A DNA stretch of 7,850 nt from CAVWDI01 sp046259385 (lineage in GTDB: Bacteria; Chloroflexota; Anaerolineae; Anaerolineales; UBA4823), in assembly GCA_046259385.1 (NCBI GenBank), contig JBJYWI010000036.1, forward strand, positions 1-7,850, in the 5' to 3' direction. Positions 1 to 5,650 of the stretch are shown here, one piece after another. Within the stretch, counting starts at the first letter, position 1. Each line of letters starts with the position of its first letter. Both the position numbers and the translations under genes were made by a program. Below the pieces are notes generated by a model. That model worked only from the letters and a program-made list of their open reading frames with translations. It was not told where the DNA came from and did no database searches.

Positions 1-196
1 TCTGAGCATTAAGGTATTGATTAGTCACAGTCAAAATACCTAATTGATTTTTACGGGTCGTTTGAGGTCTTGGCGAAACCGCGGCGATTTTTTGTCCGAT
101 TATTGAGTTAATTAAAGTTGACTTCCCGACATTAGGGCGTCCTACAACTGCGATAAAACCAGACTTAACCTTTATTTGAATTTTATTTTCACCCAT
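1..196 (-). CDS. era: GTPase Era, N-terminal part (runs off the window start)
   Basis: Era is a GTPase that binds 16S rRNA through a C-terminal KH domain and helps mature the 30S subunit. Only the first 65 codons are inside the window, so the KH domain is not seen. Reading the minus strand gives a short lead-in, then the G1/P-loop GRPNVGKS at residues 19-26 and the Era-type switch region VSPRPQTTR at about 40-48, which separates Era from the related GTPase Der. The ATG at 196-194 is the only good start: an in-frame TGA lies three codons upstream. A weak GAG about five bases before the ATG is the only ribosome-binding candidate. The gene is divergent from rpoB, with 280 bp between the two starts. 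The family call is firm from the motifs; completeness cannot be judged. Confidence 0.93.
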   Translation of the reverse strand, partial: MGENKIQIKVKSGFIAVVGRPNVGKSTLINSIIGQKIAAVSPRPQTTRKNQLGILTVTNQYLNAQ

Positions 197-256
197 GATT
201 GCTCAGAAAAGGGGTATCTACTCATTGAATGTTAATTTAATAGCACTTCTTATTTC

Positions 257-285
257 TTGACCCGATTTATCCTATTAGGTATAAT
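257..285 (+). promoter_or_regulatory. Strong sigma70-type promoter for rpoB
   Basis: TTGACC (257-262) and a perfect TATAAT (280-285) are separated by exactly 17 bp, the ideal housekeeping-sigma arrangement. Transcription would begin near 291-293, inside a TTTCGT that also occurs at the same offset in the rpsL promoter. No competing promoter of similar quality was found between here and the rpoB start. The presence of a dedicated promoter suggests rpoB is transcribed on its own here, not as part of an rplJL-rpoBC operon. Confidence 0.85.
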
Positions 286-298
286 AAAGTTTCGTCAA
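269..298 (-). promoter_or_regulatory. Possible era promoter, overlapping the rpoB promoter
   Basis: On the minus strand, TTGACG (298-293) is followed after 18 bp by TAGGAT (274-269), a 4/6 match to the -10 consensus. Transcription would start near 262 and give an era leader of about 65 nt. The site lies across the rpoB -10 and discriminator. It is weaker than the rpoB promoter and is inferred from sequence match only. Confidence 0.3.
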
Positions 299-476
299 TT
301 CATAATATATTAACGGGGACCATGTTAATGATTCGTGTTTGGTTTAGACATAACGCTGATTCGCAAACGAACCCAATAAAAAGTTGCTTATTGTAAGCCT
401 TAGAATTTATTTGTCTTCAATAAATATATCACACCGGAATTGAAATAGAAATTTTATAAATTACAGGAGAACAGGT
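292..476 (+). promoter_or_regulatory. Long 5' leader of rpoB with mini-ORF, hairpin and ribosome-binding site
   Basis: About 185 nt separate the predicted transcription start from the rpoB ATG. The leader holds a 22-codon open frame (328-396, starting MIRVWFRHN) preceded by GGGGA at 314-318. The 3' end of that frame lies in a small hairpin: GCTTA 386-390 pairs with TAAGC 394-398 around a TTG loop, and AAG 381-383 can pair with CTT 399-401 beyond a two-base bulge. The stop codon TAA (394-396) is inside the stem. Farther on is a good ribosome-binding site, AGGAG at 465-469, seven bases before the rpoB ATG. Whether the mini-ORF is translated is unknown. No riboswitch family was recognised. Confidence 0.5.
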
Positions 477-3400
477 ATGGCGAATAGTTTTCCGAGCAAG
501 TCCTACGCGCGCATAGATGTTAATTTAGATTTACCTGATCTAATTGAAGTTCAACTTGAATCCTTTAAAAGGTTAAAATCGGATGGTTTGGCTGATCTTT
601 TTCACGAACTTTCCCCTATTGAATCCTACAATAAAGGCATGAAGCTGTATCTGCCAAGCAGGACGGATGAATCAAAACAATGGGAATTATCGTATTGGTT
701 TGGGGAGCCAAAGCATACTGTTGAGGAATGTGTTGAACGTGATCTTACCTATTCAACCCCATTATACGTATCTGTACTATTAATCGGTCCGGATGTCCCA
801 GAACCCATCAAACAGGATATTTTCCTGGGTGATTTCCCAGAAATGACAGAAAAAGGGACTTTTGTAATTAATGGAACCGAACGAGTTGTTGTATCGCAAT
901 TGATCAGATCCCCGGGCGTGTATTTTGAAGCTCCAATCGACCGTTCTACAGGCCGACCACTTGCCATGGCGAAATTAATCCCCGATCGGGGTGCCTGGAT
1001 GGAATTTGAAACACGCAAGAGTGATTATTTGACCTTGCGGTTTAATCGAAAGCGCACCATTCCTATCACTATATTCCTCAGAGCATTATCTGCTGTTAAT
1101 GACGGATTGGGTCGTGAAAATGAACCTCTCGTTGAAGGGACGGATGAAGAATTGATGCAGATTTTTGGGGATGTTGATAACAACCCGGATCGCATGTTCA
1201 TTCCTTCGACTCTTTACCAGGAACCGGAATGGGATCTGAGTTCAGGTATCACAATTGCTGAAGCGGCATTGATGGAATTTTTTAAACGGATGCGGCCAGG
1301 AGATCCTGCAACCCTTGAAAATGCCCGTGATTTTCTGGAGGAGCAGCTTTTCGATCAACGGCATTATGATTTAGAAAAAGTTGGACGATACAAACTCAAT
1401 CAAAAACTTGAGCTTGATGATATTCTCTCTCGCGATGTGCGTACTATTACAAAGTGGGATATTGTTCGACTTGTACGAAGGATGATATTAATCAATAATG
1501 GTATTCAGGCAGCAGATGACATTGACCACCTGGGAAATCGACGGGCAAAAACTGTAGGGGAGTTAATTCAGAATAAATTAAGAATTGGTCTCAGGAGAAT
1601 GGAGCGAGTAATTAAAGAAAGGATGTCCATTCGAGATCAGGACCAATTGTCTCCAATAACATTAATAAATATAAGACCGGTAGTTGCTGCATTACGAGAA
1701 TTCTTTGGTTCAAGTCAGTTATCTCAATTTATGGATCAAACAAATCCTCTAGCCGAATTACGGCACAAAAGGACTTTATCCGCTTTAGGACCGGGTGGTT
1801 TGCGAAGAGAAAGAGCAGGTTTCGATGTGCGCGATGTGCATCACTCCCACTACGGTCGTATTTGTCCTATCGAGACCCCTGAAGGTCCTAACATTGGTTT
1901 AATCGGTAGGCTGGCAACTTTTTCGCGAGTTAATGAATATGGATTTATTGAAACGCCTTACAGGAAGGTCGTGAAGTCTTTAAAGATTTCAGATCCCCTA
2001 ATTATCGGAAGAGCATTTTTTGAGGATTTGATAGATCCCTCAACTGAAAAAGTCGTTTTCAAAGAGGGGGAGCGAATTACAGACGAGATCGTAAGTGAAC
2101 TTAGAAACCTGAAAATCACTGAAATCCAGATAAATCCTTACGTATCGAATGAAATGGAGTATTTATCTGCCGATGTAGAGGATAAATATGTAATTGCTCA
2201 GGCTAACACTCCACTGGATGAGCACAACGAATTCGTCCGAAATAGAGTTTCTTGCAGATACCACTCAACATTTATTTTCTCGATGACGACAAACATCGAT
2301 TTTATGGATGTAGCGCCGCACCAGATTGTTGGGATAAGTGCTTCTCTAATTCCGTTCCTTGAACACGATGATGCAAACCGTGCACTTATGGGTTCTAACA
2401 TGCAAGCTCAGGCTGTCCCTTTGTTAAAACCGGATGTGCCTCAGGTTTCCACTGGAATGGAATATTATGCAGCAATTGATTCCGGTCAAGTAATCGTTGC
2501 AGAAGAGGAAGGTGAAGTCACATCCGTAACCGGTAGAGAAATAGTTATAAAATCTAACAATGGGCAGGAGAAAGTTTATCCATTAAGGAAATATCACCGT
2601 TCAAACCAGAGTACATGCATCGATCAAAGACCCGCTGTAGTGAAGAGCCAGAAAATTTCAAAAAATGAAGTTATTGCCGATTCATCATCCACAGATGGGG
2701 GCGAACTGGCTCTCGGTCAAAATGTGGTCGTAGCTTTTATCTCATGGGAAGGCGGGAACTTTGAAGACGCTATATTGATTTCAGAAAGATTGGTACAGGA
2801 AGATGTATTTACTTCTGTTCATATCGAGAAATATGAAGTTGAATCTCGGGATACCCGTTTGGGGCCGGAGGAAATTACACGCGATATACCCAATGTTGGT
2901 GATGATGCGATAAAAGACCTTGACGACAGAGGAATCATCCGGATTGGTGCAGAAGTTGGCCCAAACGACATTCTTGTTGGCAAGATTTCACCTAAAGGTG
3001 AAAAGGAGTTAACTCCTGAAGAAAGACTCTTAAGAGCAATCTTTGGTGAAAAATCCCGTGACGTAAAAGATACATCGCTGCGTATGCCTCACGGAGAACG
3101 CGGAAAGGTTGTGGAAGTTAAGGTATTCACCCGTGAAGACGATGCAGATCTATCCGCAGGAGTTGACATGATGGTGAGGGTATCGGTTGCCCAGAGTCGC
3201 AAAATTACCGCAGGCGATAAGATGGCTGGTCGCCATGGAAATAAAGGAGTGGTTTCAAAAGTAGTTCCCATGGAGGACATGCCTTTCCTGGAGGATGGTT
3301 CACCAGTCGATATCATCCTGAACCCATTGGGAGTCCCGGGAAGAATGAACATAGGTCAGGTTCTGGAGACACATTTAGGATGGGCGGCTAGCCGATTGGG

Positions 3401-4385
3401 TTTCAGGGCGATTTCCCCTGTTTTTGATGGAGCAAATGAGGAGGAAATCGAAGCTGAATTGGCGCGTTCTTGGCTGATCGATCAAGCATGGAGAGAGGTA
3501 ACTGAAGCCGCCTGGGAATTGGTTAACCATGAAGAGCACGATCCAACTTTGTTTGAAAGTGATGATGAAGTAAGGCGTTTATATTTAGAGGTTTGGTTGG
3601 GGGATAGAGGCTATGATATTTACCGGCTGATATCAGACTATACATATGCTCGCCGTTCCACATTGAAGGAATGGTTAAGAGATCACTCCTGTGAGCCTGA
3701 AGAAATAATGGTGTTCGAAGATGATCTGATCGGTGAAACCGAACAGCTTGAAAGAGACCAAAGAGCAGTAAATACTTGTTTACGAATCTGGTTAGAGAAG
3801 CTTGGGAAGGATATATCTCTGATGGAGGATGATGACCTTTGGGATAACGCTAATGCTGCGTCTTTGGAAACGGGAAGACCAATACCTGTTCTTGGAAAAC
3901 AGATTCTCCGTGATGGAAAAAGCGGTGAACCTTATGACCAGCCAGTAACCGTTGGTGTTATGACGATGCTGAAGCTTCACCATCTTGTAGAAGATAAGGT
4001 GCATGCCAGGTCAACTGGTCCTTATAGCCTGGTGTCTCAACAACCGCTAGGTGGAAAAGCGCAGTTTGGAGGTCAGAGGTTTGGTGAGATGGAAGTCTGG
4101 GCGTTAGAAGCCTATGGAGCTGCTTATACATTACAAGAGATGTTGACTGTTAAATCTGATGATGTTCAGGGACGTGTGAAAACATATGAGGCGATTGTGA
4201 AAGGAGAGCAGATCGAGGATCCCAGCATTCCCGCTTCTTTCCGTGTGTTGGTCAAAGAACTACAGAGCCTGGGCTTGGCAGTCGAAGCAGTGACCGATAC
4301 TGGAGAGTTGATCCGATTTGGAAAGGATGAAGAACGGTCTCGACCGCCACGATTGGGTACAGGTTTACTGAATCTTATGGATTGA
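477..4385 (+). CDS. rpoB: DNA-directed RNA polymerase subunit beta
   Basis: RpoB forms half of the RNA polymerase active-site cleft and most of the rifampicin pocket, and assembles with alpha, beta' and omega. The 1302-residue frame is intact. Seen in order: the N-terminal protrusion/lobe with VVVSQLIRSPGV (about 137-147); rifampicin cluster I at 411-440 (GSSQLSQFMDQ, then HKRTLSALGPGG); CPIETPEGPNIGL just after it; the acidic pair E763-D764 in GNFED; the active-site lysines K915 and K923 in GDKMAGRHGNKG (equivalent to E. coli K1065/K1073); and the conserved C-terminal LVSQQPLGGKAQFGGQ and RFGEMEVWALEAYGA blocks. Residues about 996-1138 are an extra acidic, tryptophan-rich insertion. E. coli R529 is threonine here (T433) and T525 is arginine (R429). 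The ATG has AGGAG seven bases upstream. Unusually, rpoC does not follow. Confidence 0.98.
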   Translation: MANSFPSKSYARIDVNLDLPDLIEVQLESFKRLKSDGLADLFHELSPIESYNKGMKLYLPSRTDESKQWELSYWFGEPKHTVEECVERDLTYSTPLYVSVLLIGPDVPEPIKQDIFLGDFPEMTEKGTFVINGTERVVVSQLIRSPGVYFEAPIDRSTGRPLAMAKLIPDRGAWMEFETRKSDYLTLRFNRKRTIPITIFLRALSAVNDGLGRENEPLVEGTDEELMQIFGDVDNNPDRMFIPSTLYQEPEWDLSSGITIAEAALMEFFKRMRPGDPATLENARDFLEEQLFDQRHYDLEKVGRYKLNQKLELDDILSRDVRTITKWDIVRLVRRMILINNGIQAADDIDHLGNRRAKTVGELIQNKLRIGLRRMERVIKERMSIRDQDQLSPITLINIRPVVAALREFFGSSQLSQFMDQTNPLAELRHKRTLSALGPGGLRRERAGFDVRDVHHSHYGRICPIETPEGPNIGLIGRLATFSRVNEYGFIETPYRKVVKSLKISDPLIIGRAFFEDLIDPSTEKVVFKEGERITDEIVSELRNLKITEIQINPYVSNEMEYLSADVEDKYVIAQANTPLDEHNEFVRNRVSCRYHSTFIFSMTTNIDFMDVAPHQIVGISASLIPFLEHDDANRALMGSNMQAQAVPLLKPDVPQVSTGMEYYAAIDSGQVIVAEEEGEVTSVTGREIVIKSNNGQEKVYPLRKYHRSNQSTCIDQRPAVVKSQKISKNEVIADSSSTDGGELALGQNVVVAFISWEGGNFEDAILISERLVQEDVFTSVHIEKYEVESRDTRLGPEEITRDIPNVGDDAIKDLDDRGIIRIGAEVGPNDILVGKISPKGEKELTPEERLLRAIFGEKSRDVKDTSLRMPHGERGKVVEVKVFTREDDADLSAGVDMMVRVSVAQSRKITAGDKMAGRHGNKGVVSKVVPMEDMPFLEDGSPVDIILNPLGVPGRMNIGQVLETHLGWAASRLGFRAISPVFDGANEEEIEAELARSWLIDQAWREVTEAAWELVNHEEHDPTLFESDDEVRRLYLEVWLGDRGYDIYRLISDYTYARRSTLKEWLRDHSCEPEEIMVFEDDLIGETEQLERDQRAVNTCLRIWLEKLGKDISLMEDDDLWDNANAASLETGRPIPVLGKQILRDGKSGEPYDQPVTVGVMTMLKLHHLVEDKVHARSTGPYSLVSQQPLGGKAQFGGQRFGEMEVWALEAYGAAYTLQEMLTVKSDDVQGRVKTYEAIVKGEQIEDPSIPASFRVLVKELQSLGLAVEAVTDTGELIRFGKDEERSRPPRLGTGLLNLMD

Positions 4386-4405
4386 GAGTATTAGATAATC
4401 TCAAT
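4381..4405 (+). terminator. Hairpin overlapping the rpoB stop codon
   Basis: ATTGAGA (4381-4387) pairs perfectly with TCTCAAT (4399-4405). After a G-A mismatch, TAT (4389-4391) can pair with ATA (4395-4397) around a three-base loop. The TGA stop of rpoB (4383-4385) lies in the 5' arm. It is AT-rich and has no T-run after it, so it is not a textbook intrinsic terminator. It could protect or define the rpoB mRNA end. Confidence 0.3.
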
Positions 4406-4410
4406 TGAAA

Positions 4411-4439
4411 GTATGGAAGGTGAGTGGAACCATCCATGC
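4411..4439 (+). terminator. Second hairpin after rpoB, possible non-canonical terminator
   Basis: GTATGGA (4411-4417) pairs with TCCATGC (4433-4439) through one G-T wobble. An A-A mismatch follows, then GGT (4419-4421) pairs with ACC (4429-4431) around a seven-base loop. It sits between the rpoB stop and the next promoter, the place where a transcript end would be expected. No T-tract follows, so termination here is inferred from position only. Confidence 0.3.
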
Positions 4440-4456
4440 CTTAGACTCAAATTCTC

Positions 4457-4485
4457 TTGACGATCGATTTTACGCATGGTAAAAT
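4457..4485 (+). promoter_or_regulatory. Strong sigma70-type promoter for the rpsL-rpsG-fusA-tuf operon
   Basis: TTGACG (4457-4462) and TAAAAT (4480-4485) are 17 bp apart. The predicted start is near 4491-4493, again inside a TTTCGT placed four bases after the -10, as in the rpoB promoter. The GG just before the -10 is shared too. The position, after two hairpins behind rpoB and 160 bp before rpsL, makes it the likely main promoter of the str-type operon. Confidence 0.8.
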
Positions 4486-4491
4486 TTTATT

Positions 4492-4646
4492 TCGTGCCTT
4501 ACTAAATACAACGGGCAGCAAGAATCTGCCTATGGTTAAACTATCGAGAAAATTGTGAGGTCATCGGGCAACTTAGATGACCTCCTTTGACGAAAAGATA
4601 CGAACGCATGTATTGTTTTTTATGAAACAGGAATATGGAGGCGAGA
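4492..4646 (+). promoter_or_regulatory. 5' leader of rpsL with two hairpins and an anti-SD copy
   Basis: This leader of about 155 nt contains no convincing gene. Hairpin A pairs GGGCAG (4513-4518) with CTGCCT (4526-4531) around a seven-base loop, with one G-T wobble. Hairpin B is a perfect nine-base stem, GAGGTCATC (4557-4565) with GATGACCTC (4576-4584), around a ten-base loop. The 3' arm of B runs into ACCTCCTTT (4580-4588), which equals the conserved 3' end of 16S rRNA, so its CCTCC (4581-4585) is complementary to the rpsL ribosome-binding site GGAGG (4637-4641). An eight-codon frame, MVKLSRKL (4532-4558), ends at the base of hairpin B but has no ribosome-binding site. Ribosomal-protein feedback or attenuation through this leader is plausible but inferred. 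No T-tract follows hairpin B. Confidence 0.5.
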
Positions 4647-5069
4647 GTGCCAACGATCAATCAACTTGTCCGAAAGGGACGGAAATCAAAACAAGCTAAA
4701 AGTAAAGCCCCGGCGCTTTCATACACACTTAATTCAATGAAACAGCGAAGGGTAAAGCAGTGGAAAGGCGCTCCTCAAAAAAGAGGGGTTTGCACTGTGG
4801 TCAGAACAATGACACCCAAAAAACCTAATTCTGCTTTGAGAAAGATAGCACGTGTGAGATTGTCGAATGGAATTGAAGTGACTGCCTATATCCCTGGTGA
4901 AGGTCATACACTGCAGGAACACTCAGTAGTGCTTGTGCGAGGTGGAAGGGTTAAAGACCTTCCAGGAGTTCGATATCACATTGTCAGAGGCACCCTGGAC
5001 ACAGACGGCGTCGACGATCGCAAAAGAGGACGCTCGAAGTACGGCGCAAAACGTCCCAGGACTGCATAG
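4647..5069 (+). CDS. rpsL: 30S ribosomal protein S12
   Basis: S12 lies at the decoding centre of the 30S subunit and supports tRNA selection accuracy. The protein is 140 residues. It starts MPTINQLVRKGR, the standard S12 N-terminus, then has TMTPKKPNSALRK at 54-66 and GGRVKDLPGVRYH at 99-111, ending SKYGAKRPRTA. K58 and K103, matching E. coli K43 and K88 (numbered with Met), are unchanged, so the usual streptomycin-resistance positions are wild type. D104 is the residue that is methylthiolated in many bacteria. A 15-residue insert relative to E. coli after PAL24 is the form also found in Bacillus. The GTG at 4647 is chosen over the in-frame ATG at 4635 because GGAGG (4637-4641) lies five bases before the GTG and overlaps that ATG. 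rpsG follows after 16 bp. Confidence 0.97.
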   Translation: MPTINQLVRKGRKSKQAKSKAPALSYTLNSMKQRRVKQWKGAPQKRGVCTVVRTMTPKKPNSALRKIARVRLSNGIEVTAYIPGEGHTLQEHSVVLVRGGRVKDLPGVRYHIVRGTLDTDGVDDRKRGRSKYGAKRPRTA

Positions 5070-5085
5070 AAATAGGAGTATATAC

Positions 5086-5556
5086 ATGCCGCGAAGAAAT
5101 CGCCCTGAAAGAAGAGTAATCCCGCCTGATGTGAGATATCATAGCAAGCAGGTGCAGGCATTTATTAATTACGTAATGAAAAATGGAAAAAAAAGTGTTG
5201 CTACCCGTCTGGTATATGATGCTTTTGAATTAATAGAACAGAAAATGAAACGACCGGGTGTGGAAGTTTTTGAAGATGCGATCAAAAAAGTATCGCCAGT
5301 TATGGAGGTTCGACCGCGGAGAGTCGGTGGTGCCACTTATCAAGTACCCATGGAAGTTCCACCACACAGGCAATTTGCATTGGCAACCCGCTGGATACTT
5401 GCCTCATCACGATCACGCTCAGGAAGGAATTTTTCAGATAAATTAGCCGCTGAATTAATGGACGCAGCCAATGAGACCGGCGCGGCAATTAAGAAACGAG
5501 AAGAAGCTCATAGAATGGCAGAAGCAAACCGGGCATTTTCCCATTACAGGATTTAA
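5086..5556 (+). CDS. rpsG: 30S ribosomal protein S7
   Basis: S7 nucleates assembly of the 30S head by binding the 3' major domain of 16S rRNA and contacts the E-site tRNA. The 156-residue length is the usual one. Family signatures are visible: a basic MPRRNRPERR start, FINYVMKNGKKS at about 27-38, the MEVRPRRVGGATYQVP beta-hairpin near 72-87, and a C-terminal HRMAEANRAFSHYR. The open frame extends upstream into rpsL, but the ATG at 5086 has AGGAG (5074-5078) seven bases before it and gives the canonical N-terminus. The gene ends with two tandem in-frame TAA codons. Only 16 bp separate it from rpsL, so the long rpsL-rpsG intercistronic S7-binding element known in E. coli cannot exist here; any feedback must act elsewhere. 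Confidence 0.97.
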   Translation: MPRRNRPERRVIPPDVRYHSKQVQAFINYVMKNGKKSVATRLVYDAFELIEQKMKRPGVEVFEDAIKKVSPVMEVRPRRVGGATYQVPMEVPPHRQFALATRWILASSRSRSGRNFSDKLAAELMDAANETGAAIKKREEAHRMAEANRAFSHYRI

Positions 5557-5650
5557 TAAATTTCCTTCTTTTAGTAAGTGAATATTATTGAGAGTATTTG
5601 AAAGTAAAATAAATAAAATTGGAAACAACTTTTGTAAGTTGGTTTTTTAA
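5557..5650 (+). promoter_or_regulatory. AT-rich rpsG-fusA gap with a hairpin and T-tract at the fusA start
   Basis: CAACTT (5626-5631) pairs with AAGTTG (5636-5641) around a TTGT loop. With G5642 bulged, AAA (5623-5625) can pair with TTT (5643-5645). Six Ts (5643-5648) follow the stem, so it resembles a weak intrinsic terminator, ending two bases before the fusA ATG. No Shine-Dalgarno sequence is present at normal distance; the nearest GGA is at 5621-5623, before the hairpin. No convincing promoter was seen in this gap. Confidence 0.45.

Noticed and set aside
1..196. Partial minus-strand gene as Der (EngA)
   Set aside because: The VSPRPQTTR switch region is of the Era type.
749..1018. Minus-strand frames inside rpoB (also near 2198-2401, 3089-3352 and 3792-4004)
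   Set aside because: All lie antisense to well-conserved RpoB blocks and show no independent protein features.
4716..4766. 15-residue insert in S12 relative to E. coli
   Set aside because: Bacillus-type S12 proteins carry an insert of the same size at the same place, so it is a common family form.
4933..5085. N-terminal extension of S7, giving a 207-residue frame
   Set aside because: It overlaps rpsL out of frame, has no ribosome-binding support, and the ATG at 5086 gives the standard 156-residue S7.
5588..5619. Possible fusA promoter TTGAGA ... TAAAAT
   Set aside because: The spacing is 20 bp, too long for the usual sigma factor, and other hexamer pairs in the gap fit even worse.
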